The notes under the pieces are model-generated. The model did not search any database and was not told where the DNA came from. It saw only the letters and a list, made by a program, of their open reading frames with translations. A stretch of 64,000 bases of DNA from Acetobacter pasteurianus subsp. pasteurianus LMG 1262 = NBRC 106471 (GTDB lineage Bacteria; Pseudomonadota; Alphaproteobacteria; Acetobacterales; Acetobacteraceae): positions 1-64,000 of the forward strand of contig NZ_CADO01000067.1 in NCBI RefSeq assembly GCF_000285275.1, in the 5' to 3' direction. Shown piece after piece: positions 17,931-25,728 of the stretch; the first letter of the stretch is position 1, and each line of letters begins with the position of its first letter. Position numbers and translations under genes: made by a program.

Positions 17931-19169
17931 ATGCTGACAGATTCCAAGGTCAAGACAGCTAAGGCAGCCGAGAAAGCCTATCGCCTTTCTGATAGTGAAG
18001 GGCTGTTTGTGCATGTAATGCCCACAGGCAAGAAGTTCTGGCGCCTACGTTACCGGCAGCAAGGGAAAGAGCAAACCCTTACGTTGGGGCCATATCCATC
18101 CGTAGGTTTGCGTGAGGCACGCATGATGCGTGACAACGCTAAGGATCTGCTTCGGCAGGGGATAGACCCGAATAAGGCAGGGAAGGTTGCTCACCTGTTG
18201 GCTGATCCTCAACAGCAAGATAGCTTTGAGGCAGTTGCCAGAGAATGGTACGGGCAGAGGAAGGATTTATGGCGGCCAAGGCATGCTTATGATGTAATCC
18301 ACAGTCTGGAGCGTGATGTGTTCCCCCACATAGGGCATCTGCCGCCAGGACAAATTACACCTCGGGTTGTGCTGCATATATTAAAAGGCATTGAAGAGCG
18401 CGGAGCGGTGGAAACAGCGCATAGGATCCGCCAGCGTATGAGCGATGTGTTTGTACATGCCATAGCAACAGAGAGAGCAGACACAGATCCGGCCGGAATT
18501 GTTAAACCTGCGCTGCGCCCTGTAATACGCAATCGTCAGCCTGCCATCACTGACCTAGAGCAGGCGCGTGAGATGATTGCACGTGTAGAAAGCTGTGTGG
18601 CGCATCCGGTTACATTGCTGGCATTTCGGCTATTATATCTGACAGCTGTGCGTCCGGGTGAAGTGCGGGCTGCCATGTGGGATGAATTCCATGACTTAGA
18701 TTCGCAGGATCCTGTCTGGATTATCCCGGCTGAGCGTATGAAGATGAGCCGGGAGCATATTGTTCCACTATCTCCGCAGGCCGTAAATGTGGTCCAGGCC
18801 GTGAGACCATTTTCAAGCCGCTGGCCGCATTTGTTTCCCAATACCAGACGCCCTAAGCTGCCGATGAGTGAGAATGCAATTGGGTATTTGATCAACCGTG
18901 CTGGATACCATGGGCGCCATGTTCCGCACGGATTCCGCTCCACATTCTCCAGTAATATGAATGAGCGCTTCCCACTGGATCATGATGTGATTGAGTTAAT
19001 GCTTGCGCATGCATCCAAGGATAAAGTGGCGGCGGCTTATAACCGTGCATTGTATCTTGATAGGCGACGGGAACTGGCCACCATATGGAGCGGACTCATA
19101 CTAGAAGGGCAGAAGCCAGTTGATGATCTTGTTTCTGCCCAAAGAAAGCCGGCTGGGATAGAGGCATAA
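17931..19169 (+). CDS. int: Phage integrase (tyrosine recombinase, DUF4102 type)
   Basis: 412 residues starting MLTDSKVKTAKAAEKAYRLS. The N-terminal 90 residues are the DUF4102 arm-DNA-binding domain (GKKFWRLRYRQQGKEQTLTLGPYPSVGL). The C-terminal catalytic domain has Arg in LTAVRPGEVR, His-x-x-Arg in HGFRSTFSS, His in LAHASKDKV and the nucleophile Tyr in AAYNRAL. It catalyses site-specific recombination at tRNA-Ser. The frame opens upstream at 17835, but the family N-terminus fits the start at 17931. Confidence 0.96.
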   Translation: MLTDSKVKTAKAAEKAYRLSDSEGLFVHVMPTGKKFWRLRYRQQGKEQTLTLGPYPSVGLREARMMRDNAKDLLRQGIDPNKAGKVAHLLADPQQQDSFEAVAREWYGQRKDLWRPRHAYDVIHSLERDVFPHIGHLPPGQITPRVVLHILKGIEERGAVETAHRIRQRMSDVFVHAIATERADTDPAGIVKPALRPVIRNRQPAITDLEQAREMIARVESCVAHPVTLLAFRLLYLTAVRPGEVRAAMWDEFHDLDSQDPVWIIPAERMKMSREHIVPLSPQAVNVVQAVRPFSSRWPHLFPNTRRPKLPMSENAIGYLINRAGYHGRHVPHGFRSTFSSNMNERFPLDHDVIELMLAHASKDKVAAAYNRALYLDRRRELATIWSGLILEGQKPVDDLVSAQRKPAGIEA

Positions 19170-19183
19170 TTATGATGGTATCA

Positions 19184-19426
19184 TCATCGTGATTCTGGGC
19201 CTTGTTGATTACGATAAAATTCCAAGATTTTTCTTTGTCTGTGCCGTGAATAGGCTGACAGTAAAAACCTTAGTGGGAAAAGTAATGGCCCGGCGGAAAT
19301 TGCCAGTATGATTTCTGCAACATCTTTCAAGCTATATATTCTGTCATAGAGCAACATGCTGAATACTTGTGATATTCCGAATATCAGCCACAGATTGATG
19401 GCATGGATTATCATGATCTCACCCAT
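19184..19426 (-). CDS. Small membrane protein, unknown
   Basis: 80 residues with two hydrophobic stretches (about 5-25 and 36-58) and a basic tail. Last gene of the leftward early operon; it overlaps the upstream gene by 8 bp. Met5 is an alternative start. No family recognised. Confidence 0.5.
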   Translation of the reverse strand: MGEIMIIHAINLWLIFGISQVFSMLLYDRIYSLKDVAEIILAISAGPLLFPLRFLLSAYSRHRQRKILEFYRNQQGPESR

Positions 19427-19865
19427 TCCCGCCTCCTTCCAGTGCTGTGATGCGGGCTTTAATCTGCGGAAGCGTCTTTAAGGAGATCAGTTTGCGGCCA
19501 CAGAAATCATCACCGCTAACGGTTTCACCTTCATAGCTGTCTGCCTGAACAATATCGGTCAGAATATGATTCTTGAAATCCCATTCATCCTGATCTGTTA
19601 TCCCTAGAAGGAGACTGAGCGTTACGCTTGGCCCATCTGTAGGCTCAACACCTTCTGGCAGGACGGAACGCGGCACATCAGGATGGGCAACCCAATCCTC
19701 CAAGAACGCCACGGCCTTCCGAAGATCCTCCACTTCGCTTCCCTTATGCCCTGCGCGGTAAACATACTGGAACGCCTGCGCCATGTTGCCAGACATGTAC
19801 CGGGTCACATCCCATACTTGCAGGCCGCTTTCTGTTTTGTAGTGGTCGGGGGTTATGGCGTTCAT
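19419..19865 (-). CDS. DUF3310-like phage protein
   Basis: 148 residues starting MNAITPDHYKTESGLQVWDV, then MAQAFQYVYRAGHKGSEVEDLRKA near residue 30, the H-Y ... Y-[IV]-x-R-x-x-x-K pattern of DUF3310 (found in phage nucleotide-metabolism proteins). Function not established. It overlaps the upstream gene by 4 bp (ATGA). The C-terminal half has no recognised domain. Confidence 0.7.
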   Translation of the reverse strand: MNAITPDHYKTESGLQVWDVTRYMSGNMAQAFQYVYRAGHKGSEVEDLRKAVAFLEDWVAHPDVPRSVLPEGVEPTDGPSVTLSLLLGITDQDEWDFKNHILTDIVQADSYEGETVSGDDFCGRKLISLKTLPQIKARITALEGGGNG

Positions 19866-20230
19866 GGGGTTGCCTCTTTGGTTGGTGCGGCAAAGCGAGG
19901 AATCAGCATCCATGCCTCGATATCGGCCTCTGCAATATTTTCGTCCGTCATATCAACCCAACCATCCTCGCCTTGAGGAAACTCATTGTTGGCAAGCGTG
20001 GTGTCGCCATTCTTCAAATGGACAACGATTGTCTGGCGAAATCCGGGCGCTTTCTTGATGTCAGTATTCCAAGCCGCTGCGTCTGCTGCTTCAAGGGCAA
20101 CTCGCGCATAGCATCGAGCGACTTCTTGACGGTTATCTCCCATGTTTTCCCATTTCATGGGCTTGCCGTTGCGCTCATATACATATTCGGCAATCGCCTT
20201 TGCAGCCGCCTCAATGCGTGCGTCAGTCAT
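19862..20230 (-). CDS. Hypothetical early phage protein
   Basis: 122 residues. The N-terminus, ARIEAAAKAIAEYVYERNG, resembles helical segments common in small phage accessory proteins; the C-terminal half (WNTDIKKAPGFRQTIVVHL, then W-x-D and WMLIPRF) looks beta-rich. It overlaps both neighbours by 4 bp. No function assigned. Confidence 0.6.
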   Translation of the reverse strand: MTDARIEAAAKAIAEYVYERNGKPMKWENMGDNRQEVARCYARVALEAADAAAWNTDIKKAPGFRQTIVVHLKNGDTTLANNEFPQGEDGWVDMTDENIAEADIEAWMLIPRFAAPTKEATP

Positions 20231-20520
20231 TTCCCGCCCTCCATAGCTGCATCAATGGCGGCGCGTAGGGTGGGTGCCTCTCCAAGCATTCCCTCAAGTA
20301 TTTCATATACTCCCCAACCAAATTCTTCTCTGTATTCAACTCCTACTTTCATATCCGCCAACCACTCCAACCGCCGCGTATCAGCCGCACATTCTGCCCG
20401 TGCGCGTTCCTCGGCTTCTTTGATATATTTGTTAGCAATGGCGAGGCACTCATCTATATCCGTGCGCTTGTTGAATAAGGCGCACGCTAGAGCGGCCACC
20501 TGCTCCTTTCTCGTCCTCAT
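20227..20520 (-). CDS. Hypothetical early phage protein
   Basis: 97 mainly helical residues with an acidic/Ala-rich middle (EAEERARAECAADTRRLEWL) and TLRAAIDAAMEGGK at the end. It overlaps neighbours by 4 bp in the leftward early operon. Family not recognised. Confidence 0.6.
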   Translation of the reverse strand: MRTRKEQVAALACALFNKRTDIDECLAIANKYIKEAEERARAECAADTRRLEWLADMKVGVEYREEFGWGVYEILEGMLGEAPTLRAAIDAAMEGGK

Positions 20521-20885
20521 GGCGCGGCTCCTAGATTGCGGATTGCATCGGTAATATCTTCGGCTGCGGCCTTCAGTAGTGTTTTCCCTGCGGGCGGTAA
20601 CAAGCTACAAGATGCATCAAGACTTCTTTCTATCATGAGACAGATACGCTCCCGCTCCCCCGCCAGCATTTCGTTTATCTGCGTGGGGGTGAGGACGGGA
20701 TCATAATATTTTCGCCAAGCCATATTCTTGGGCAGTACAAAGTTAGGATGCAGGACTGTATCGTTCCATGCTTTGCGTTTTGCGCTCCACTGCCACACAT
20801 CACGATCAAGCATGTGCCACCCATCCCGCTCTGGGAATATAGGCACTCCTGGGAGATCAGGATTAAGCCATTTTTTTTCAGGCAT
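20517..20885 (-). CDS. Hypothetical early phage protein
   Basis: 122 residues from MPEKKWLNPDLPGVPIFPER, Trp-rich in the first half and helical after PTQINEMLAGERERICLMIE. This start overlaps the stop of the upstream zinc-ribbon gene by 8 bp; another in-frame ATG lies at 20924. No function assigned. Confidence 0.55.
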   Translation of the reverse strand: MPEKKWLNPDLPGVPIFPERDGWHMLDRDVWQWSAKRKAWNDTVLHPNFVLPKNMAWRKYYDPVLTPTQINEMLAGERERICLMIERSLDASCSLLPPAGKTLLKAAAEDITDAIRNLGAAP

Positions 20886-21120
20886 TTTCACTGCTCCCGT
20901 TACATTCATCACATGGCACGCCATGCTTAACGGCTGTTACATTCTTCATGTATATCCAGCCGCTTTCCCAACCACAGCGATTACATTTGAACTCTGCAAT
21001 CTGGGTCATATTGCTATCTTGCGGCACGCAGTCGCTTATGCCCACGTCAACCATGTGGGCCATAAACCGTCTGGGGGCTCTCGGCCTTTGAAAGCCGAAC
21101 AGATCTGGTTTCGCCTGCAT
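20878..21120 (-). CDS. Small zinc-ribbon phage protein
   Basis: 80 residues. The C-terminal half has two Cys pairs, KCNRCGW and PCDECNG, about 24 residues apart, a zinc ribbon. The ATG at 21120 overlaps the stop of the lar-like gene (TGATG), suggesting translational coupling; the ATG at 21009 would give a 43-residue protein that is just the ribbon. Function unknown. Confidence 0.6.
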   Translation of the reverse strand: MQAKPDLFGFQRPRAPRRFMAHMVDVGISDCVPQDSNMTQIAEFKCNRCGWESGWIYMKNVTAVKHGVPCDECNGSSENA

Positions 21121-21293
21121 CACGCCTTCTCTCCAGCGCGGGTGTTCCAATTATCTTCTGCGCCCGCTTTGGTATCGGCTCCGCCGCCGTCTGCACCGCA
21201 CGTAAAGCAGGAGACATAAAACCAATCTGTTTCACCAACGACAGCGGCATCCTGGGTGGCACAAAAGGGGCATTCCCGAAGCTTTTTATTCAT
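21120..21293 (-). CDS. Lar-family restriction alleviation-like protein
   Basis: 57 residues starting MNKKLRECPFCATQDAAVVG, with a second Cys pair in VSCFTCGADGGGADT and the ending AEDNWNTRAGEK. The CPFC ... V.C..CGA.G ... A...WN.R pattern is that of Lar-like proteins, which in phage Rac modulate type I restriction. Only the small zinc-binding fold is visible; the anti-restriction role is inference by family. Confidence 0.7.
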   Translation of the reverse strand: MNKKLRECPFCATQDAAVVGETDWFYVSCFTCGADGGGADTKAGAEDNWNTRAGEKA

Positions 21294-21295
21294 GC

Positions 21296-21580
21296 TCATG
21301 CTTCCGGGCCTTTCAGGGCTGCGCGCGCCTTTTCCTCACGAGCAAACATTTCCAGTGTGGCGCCAAATAAACCCACCCGTTTAATGTCCTCGTTAGCTGC
21401 GTAATATTCACGCAGTTTCGCAATCTCTGCATCCGCATCAGTTTTCAAAACAAGCGGTGCTGACACACAACCGTTACGCTCTGCCCGTAATTGCGTAACA
21501 TTGATGCCGCTGGTTGGGTCGCGTAGGGCGTCTGCCACCAGTGGGTTGATGTAGCCAACTATGGGGAGGGGGTAGGTCAT
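21296..21580 (-). CDS. Hypothetical early phage protein
   Basis: 94 residues from MTYPLPIVGYINPLVADALR, with AEIAKLREYYAANEDIKRVG in a helical C-terminal half. The start is set by a 4-bp overlap with the upstream AlpA-like gene; the longer open frame runs antisense-free but lacks support. No family recognised. Confidence 0.6.
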   Translation of the reverse strand: MTYPLPIVGYINPLVADALRDPTSGINVTQLRAERNGCVSAPLVLKTDADAEIAKLREYYAANEDIKRVGLFGATLEMFAREEKARAALKGPEA

Positions 21581-21780
21581 GCTACTGCCCTCATTTCTTC
21601 CTGGGCAGACAGCCAGTTTTTTACGGCGCTTTCCTTCCAGCGCACGCAGCCGGCTGTGAATTTGAGAGGGCGTGGGAAACGGTTTTGTTCCATCCAGCGG
21701 TACAGGGTTGATGTGCCGACCTTTACGGTTTCCAATACTTCTTTGCGGGTCAGGAATTTTTCGTTGGGTTCTGTGCTCAT
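21577..21780 (-). CDS. AlpA/excisionase-type DNA-binding protein
   Basis: 67 residues with the MerR/AlpA-like winged helix: FLTRKEVLETVKVGTSTLYR, then WMEQNRFPRPLKF and VRWKESAVKNWLSAQ. This LTRKEV ... STLYRW ... FPRP layout is that of AlpA regulators and excisionases. It may regulate or assist excision by the integrase encoded 2.4 kb away. Overlaps both neighbours by 4 bp. Confidence 0.8.
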   Translation of the reverse strand: MSTEPNEKFLTRKEVLETVKVGTSTLYRWMEQNRFPRPLKFTAGCVRWKESAVKNWLSAQEEMRAVA

Positions 21781-22067
21781 GCTTCCAATCCTTCAAAAAA
21801 CCATGTCAGAGGCACGTCCAGTGCGGTGGCGAATGTGGGGAGCAGGGTGGCTTTGATTGCGTTCTTGCCGCTTTCGTATTTCTGCACCTGTTGGTAGGTG
21901 CAGCCGATGGCTGCCCCTAACTGCTGCATGCTCATGCTGAGTTGCTGGCGGCGCTGGCGGATACGAAAGCCCAGGCATTTATCGTTTCTGATGCGCTTGG
22001 GGGCTTCCACCTGTGGCGCAGGCCTGTAGGTGCCCAGCAGGTGCTCCAGATCTATCTGTGCAGCCAT
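21777..22067 (-). CDS. XRE-family transcriptional regulator
   Basis: 96 residues from MAAQIDLEHLLGTYRPA. The C-terminal 60 residues are an HTH_3 domain: IRQRRQQLSMSMQQLGAAIG, CTYQQVQKYESGKNAIKA, ending PLTWFFEGLEA. Distinct from the main repressor at 24596. A longer frame to 22238 exists. Probably regulates the early genes. Confidence 0.8.
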   Translation of the reverse strand: MAAQIDLEHLLGTYRPAPQVEAPKRIRNDKCLGFRIRQRRQQLSMSMQQLGAAIGCTYQQVQKYESGKNAIKATLLPTFATALDVPLTWFFEGLEA

Positions 22068-22161
22068 AGGAACGCATTCCCGCATATTCCGATAACTGAC
22101 AGCACAAACCACAGAATGACTAGGCGCTGGGAGGGTGCAGGGTTGTGCATATCCCATTTCC

Positions 22162-22545
22162 TTAATGCCGTGTGCCAGTAGGTGATTGGCCATTGTTTTT
22201 GAAGATATCAGAAACAGTTTTGGCGTCTTCTGCACCAATTATAGTACCTTCCCCACCTTGCATGAGGAAGCTTAGGATATCTGTATTTAATCTACTTAGA
22301 TAAACCAGTGGAGACATAGATACATCTATCGCCACGGCAGATGCAGCAGCGCACCCCGCAGAACAAAGAAGGGGATCACCATTTCCTAATGTGCTACAAA
22401 AAGTTGCGATCATCTTTTCTGTTGCTGCCAGTGAAGCAAGACCAAAGACGAATGCGTATTGTGTATCTGGTGGGTAGCTTTCTATTTCAGCCTTGATGTC
22501 GGCAACCCGTTTATCCAATGCCTCAAGCATTTCCTGACGGTTCAT
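22162..22545 (-). CDS. Hypothetical early phage protein
   Basis: 127 residues: a helical N-terminus (EALDKRVADIKAEIESYPPD) followed by a weakly hydrophobic, Ala/Cys-rich stretch (LLCSAGCAAASAVAIDVSM). Part of the leftward operon, overlapping the next gene upstream by 4 bp. Not recognised. Confidence 0.55.
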   Translation of the reverse strand: MNRQEMLEALDKRVADIKAEIESYPPDTQYAFVFGLASLAATEKMIATFCSTLGNGDPLLCSAGCAAASAVAIDVSMSPLVYLSRLNTDILSFLMQGGEGTIIGAEDAKTVSDIFKNNGQSPTGTRH

Positions 22546-22775
22546 TGTGCGACCCTCACTTCACCCAGAATGAAGTCCTGAATGCGTGCCATCGGGTTGC
22601 GGCGCTTGGTGTAGCCGATACGCAGGGCGGTATCTGCAATGTCCTGCTCGGCTTCCATTGCAGCGGCCATGTCTTTGACCAGGGAAAGCATGTTCAGCTT
22701 TTCTTTGCTGTCCACATTGTTGTGGATGAGCTGCTCCAGCTGCGTGCGGGCAACCTGAAAGGCGTGATTGTTCAT
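22542..22775 (-). CDS. Hypothetical early phage protein
   Basis: 77 residues, helical, with LVKDMAAAMEAEQDIADTAL in the middle and a basic turn IGYTKRRNPMARIQDFILGE. Overlaps neighbours by 4 bp. Not recognised. Confidence 0.55.
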   Translation of the reverse strand: MNNHAFQVARTQLEQLIHNNVDSKEKLNMLSLVKDMAAAMEAEQDIADTALRIGYTKRRNPMARIQDFILGEVRVAQ

Positions 22776-23029
22776 TTGCTACAGCTTTCGATGATATTGG
22801 CGCGGGTGTAGAGCAGCTCGGCCTGCAGGCGTGCTTGGCCGGCAAGGTGCTTCCATGCCTCTTCGCCATATGAATTGTTGGTATCGGCACATGCGCGGCG
22901 GTAGGATTCCAGCGTGCTTGCATGGGCAAGCAGGTCATCGGCCTGCGCACGAATGAGCGTTACCTTGTGCTCCGGAATACTGAACATCTGGCGGGGGATT
23001 TGGTGCGCAGGGCAGGGAATGGCGTTCAT
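22772..23029 (-). CDS. Hypothetical early phage protein
   Basis: 85 helical residues (HKVTLIRAQADDLLAHASTL, then SYGEEAWKHLAGQARLQAEL). Overlaps neighbours by 4 bp in the leftward early operon. Not recognised. Confidence 0.55.
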   Translation of the reverse strand: MNAIPCPAHQIPRQMFSIPEHKVTLIRAQADDLLAHASTLESYRRACADTNNSYGEEAWKHLAGQARLQAELLYTRANIIESCSK

Positions 23030-23367
23030 GCTGCCTGATCCCTGCGGCGGTACACCACGTTAAGCGCAAAGTGCAGCCGCGTGCCGTAATCCATATGCGC
23101 AGTGTCTACATTCAGGTTGCGCTTGAGTGTGCCCAGATCTTCCAGCACCAGCCGAATATCTGCGTGCAGCATGGCAGCCAGATCCAACTGGCAGACACGG
23201 GCGTGGCATACGCGCAGCAGCTGCCTTGTTTTGTCGTAAATGTTATTTTTGGAGGCCAGACTGGTAGGCTTGGAAATATCAATTACGCGCCTGATGATGC
23301 GTTCGATATTCCGGCTCTCATCTACTGAGAACTGATATGCTTCGGGTTTTTTAGGAGGAGTAACCAT
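23026..23367 (-). CDS. Hypothetical early phage protein
   Basis: 113 residues, basic at the N-terminus (MVTPPKKPEAYQFSVDESRN) and helical with Cys-containing VCHARVCQLDLAAMLHADIR in the middle. First of the chain of 4-bp-overlapping genes. Not recognised. Confidence 0.55.
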   Translation of the reverse strand: MVTPPKKPEAYQFSVDESRNIERIIRRVIDISKPTSLASKNNIYDKTRQLLRVCHARVCQLDLAAMLHADIRLVLEDLGTLKRNLNVDTAHMDYGTRLHFALNVVYRRRDQAA

Positions 23368-23460
23368 TTTCTGCCCCTTGGAAGGGAGAGCCTGTTGCCA
23401 GACTCACCCAACTTTTCCCATTCTTGGCGTGCCAACAGACCCAAGAAAGGGAAACTAGAT

Positions 23461-23967
23461 ATGTCTGATGATGAAGCTGGAGTTATTCGCAAAGAGATTT
23501 GGGAACCTATGCTTCGTGGGCTTGCCAAAAAGCCTTATGAAAACATTACGAATGCTTCTGAATTTGCCGATGACAACCTGAGTAATGAAGAGTTCTTTGC
23601 CAATTTGAAGTATCTTGCTGATAATGGCTTGTGTGATGCCGAATTGCGAAAAAGCCTTGATGGTTTCTGGAGCTGGGGTGGCGCTTCCATTACAACCCGC
23701 GGCCTTGATTACCTGCGTGAAGATGGCGGCCTGAGTGCCCAACTTGGCGTTGTTACGGTCAAACTTGACGCAGACAGCATCAAGGCGCTGATTTGCACCC
23801 AGATTGATGTTTCTGAAGGCGATGCCAAAAAGAAAGACGGGCTTAAGCATGCTATACGCTCTTTGCCGGCTGAAGGCTTGAAAGTCTTAACTGGCGAACT
23901 GGTAAAGAGCGGCCTGAGGCATACTCCGGATTTACTTCAGTGGCTTCAAATAACCGGTCATCTTTGA
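23461..23967 (+). CDS. Winged-helix-like lysogeny-region protein
   Basis: 168 residues from MSDDEAGVIRKEIWEPMLRG. The middle (FANLKYLADNGLCDAELRKS, then ASITTRGLDYLRED) looks like a winged-helix domain followed by a helical tail. It points right within the leftward operon, and its 3' end overlaps the convergent gene at 23852 by 116 bp. An orphan orientation next to the repressor is typical of genes expressed in the lysogen. Function unknown. Confidence 0.6.
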   Translation: MSDDEAGVIRKEIWEPMLRGLAKKPYENITNASEFADDNLSNEEFFANLKYLADNGLCDAELRKSLDGFWSWGGASITTRGLDYLREDGGLSAQLGVVTVKLDADSIKALICTQIDVSEGDAKKKDGLKHAIRSLPAEGLKVLTGELVKSGLRHTPDLLQWLQITGHL

Positions 23968-24508
23968 TTTTGCCCGAAACGGAAAACCTGACAGGAATTA
24001 CCTGACTGCCAAAAATCATGTTGGTAACAAAGTCAGTAATATCTAAGCCTGTATTGTGGGTAATAAGTTGTAACCGTGAGCCATCTTTTTCTGGCTGCAG
24101 CCAGCAATCGCTCACTGACAAGCAGGGGGCGCGGCCATAGTGCGCATCAGGCTCTGCGGGTTTCAGGGCAGCATGATCCATCTCTGGATCTGAGGACTGC
24201 TTTTCTTCTGATGTGCAGGCTGCCTTGCGCATTTCCGCTATGGAGATTGTAATCAGGCATTCCGCTGCATCACGAAGCATTGAAAGTTCAGAAATGCTTG
24301 GTCGATCGGCAATGAAATTGTTGGTGGCTTGTTGCACCAGCTTTAGTGCGGTTTCCTTGCGCAAATCAGCTAGGTGATCATGGCTATAAGCCACAGCCAT
24401 GCTGCCGCTTCGGGCTTCCTGCTCCATGCTATAGGAAACGCGGTTGAGGCTTCCTATCAGCACAAATCCTATGCCTGATTTTTCAATCTTGATAGCGTCA
24501 TTCGACAC
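23852..24508 (-). CDS. Hypothetical phage protein downstream of pL
   Basis: 218 residues, starting MSNDAIKIEKSGIGFVLIGS. The middle is helical (LRKETALKLVQQATNNFIAD); the C-terminal third is beta-like (SRLQLITHNTGLDITDFVTN). First leftward gene after the two CCTTAA-N5-TTAAGG operators at 24542-24592, so probably under repressor control. Overlaps the convergent gene at its 3' end. No family recognised. Confidence 0.6.
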   Translation of the reverse strand: MSNDAIKIEKSGIGFVLIGSLNRVSYSMEQEARSGSMAVAYSHDHLADLRKETALKLVQQATNNFIADRPSISELSMLRDAAECLITISIAEMRKAACTSEEKQSSDPEMDHAALKPAEPDAHYGRAPCLSVSDCWLQPEKDGSRLQLITHNTGLDITDFVTNMIFGSQVIPVRFSVSGKIKDDRLFEATEVNPEYASGRSLPVRQLRLSSLQPAKSV

Positions 24509-24541
24509 GGTTTTTCTCCACCACGGGTTGTGATGGAGAAA

Positions 24542-24592
24542 CCTTAAGTAAATTAAGGAATGTAGGCAAGGAAAAACTTAATTTAGTTAAGG
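24542..24592 (-). promoter_or_regulatory. Candidate CI operators at pL
   Basis: Two 17-bp sites, CCTTAAGTAAATTAAGG (24542-24558) and ACTTAATTTAGTTAAGG (24576-24592), spaced 34 bp, in the gap between cI and the first leftward early gene. The same palindrome occurs before cro. Confidence 0.75.
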
Positions 24593-24595
24593 TTT

Positions 24596-24979
24596 TTATT
24601 TTTTCTTTCGGAATGCCTGAGCAATCCCACGTAAAGCGGCTAAAGCAGTTTCCTGCTGATCTAATGGTATATCCCTTAATATCTCTAAGGCTTCTAGTTC
24701 TGGGCGGGTTTGCGCTCTAACAAGTGAATCCGGCTCGTTGCCAGTCAGCAAATAAGTCGTATTCGTGCCAAGAGCCACTGCTAGAGCTTCCATTTTCAAA
24801 GGTCTTGGGATAGCTCGACCACCTTCATATTGGGTAATCGAATTTTCCGTCAGCCCAATCATGCCTGCAAGCTGTTGCTGTGTGAAGCCCTTTAGTTCCC
24901 TTAATGTTCTTACGCGGTTGCCAAAGGCTACTTTCCTAGGGTCACGATCTGAAGAATCTGTAGGTTTTGTCTGGTTCAT
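24596..24979 (-). CDS. CI-like phage repressor
   Basis: 127 residues: HTH_3 domain at 20-75 (RVRTLRELKGFTQQQLAGMI, GLTENSITQYEGGRAIPRPL), then a short helical tail ending AFRKKK. There is no LexA-like self-cleavage domain, so induction must use another route than RecA-stimulated cleavage. It is divergent from cro, with operator palindromes on both sides. It should hold pL and pR off in the lysogen. Confidence 0.85.
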   Translation of the reverse strand: MNQTKPTDSSDRDPRKVAFGNRVRTLRELKGFTQQQLAGMIGLTENSITQYEGGRAIPRPLKMEALAVALGTNTTYLLTGNEPDSLVRAQTRPELEALEILRDIPLDQQETALAALRGIAQAFRKKK

Positions 24980-25035
24980 ACGTAATTGTTCCGCTTGCCT
25001 GCATACATGGCATCCTTAATTTGCTTGCTTAATTC

Positions 25036-25052
25036 CCTTAAGGTTATTAAGG
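25036..25052 (+). promoter_or_regulatory. Candidate CI/Cro operator at pR
   Basis: CCTTAAGGTTATTAAGG, the same CCTTAA-N5-TTAAGG palindrome as at pL, 8 bp before the cro start. A further half-site CCTTAA is at 25014-25019. Confidence 0.75.
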
Positions 25053-25060
25053 TTTTCTGC

Positions 25061-25273
25061 ATGAAAGACCCGGCTTTAATCGAGATCATGGCAATGCGTG
25101 GTGCCAATAAACGTATTTCAGATGCGTGTGGGTTATCATATGCGGCAGTTTCCCAATGGAAACGTGTGCCCAAAAGGCACCTCCACAAAGTTGCTGCTGT
25201 ATGTGGAAAGTCAGCACAGGAACTGCGCCCAGATCTCTTTGCTAAGCCCGAAAGCACTGGAGTTGCGGCATGA
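25061..25273 (+). CDS. Cro-like regulator (YdaS type)
   Basis: 70 residues: ALIEIMAMRGANKRISDACG, LSYAAVSQWKRVPKRHLHKV, a minimal helix-turn-helix. It is divergent from cI with a shared operator region, the position of cro. The start at 25061 follows the operator; an upstream in-frame ATG at 24986 would run through it. Confidence 0.8.
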   Translation: MKDPALIEIMAMRGANKRISDACGLSYAAVSQWKRVPKRHLHKVAAVCGKSAQELRPDLFAKPESTGVAA

Positions 25274-25335
25274 CTGATTTCCATAAAACCAACCATGCCG
25301 CACCCAAGTGTGCCTGTCAGCCGAATGCGGTTCGG

Positions 25336-25635
25336 CTAGGCCTCATTGGCTTTCAGCCAGCGCAGCAGGTCTGTCACAACCTCTCCAGTTTCAGGCACGA
25401 CAAGTTCTTTCACGCTGCTCATTTTGAATGTGCGCGCCATTTTGCGCTCATGGCAGTAGGCGTTGATGCTGAGGATACGGATGCTTCCGTCCGGCAGCTG
25501 CTCACCTTTCAGCCCATTCACGGTGATTCGGCGTTCACTTTCGCCCTTTGTGCCCGCGTACCGCATCAGGAAATCCTGCTTGATTTCGGTGATGGTGACC
25601 GGCGGCAGAGAGGGCTTTCCGATTTCAATCTTCAT
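25336..25635 (-). CDS. Small protein with a WYL-like segment
   Basis: 99 residues. GSIRILSINAYCHERKMART, then FKMSSVKELVVPETGEVV, resembles the C..R..RTF stretch seen in WYL-type ligand-binding domains, without a helix-turn-helix. It lies against the direction of the rightward operon, so likely has its own promoter. Function unknown. Confidence 0.55.
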   Translation of the reverse strand: MKIEIGKPSLPPVTITEIKQDFLMRYAGTKGESERRITVNGLKGEQLPDGSIRILSINAYCHERKMARTFKMSSVKELVVPETGEVVTDLLRWLKANEA

Positions 25636-25728
25636 TCATCAGTTCTTACGATGGTTGGGTCTAGCAACCCCATCGTGAGGCGCACGGGCGGGAATGACAA
25701 TATTTCCGCCCGCGTTGCGCCTATGCAG

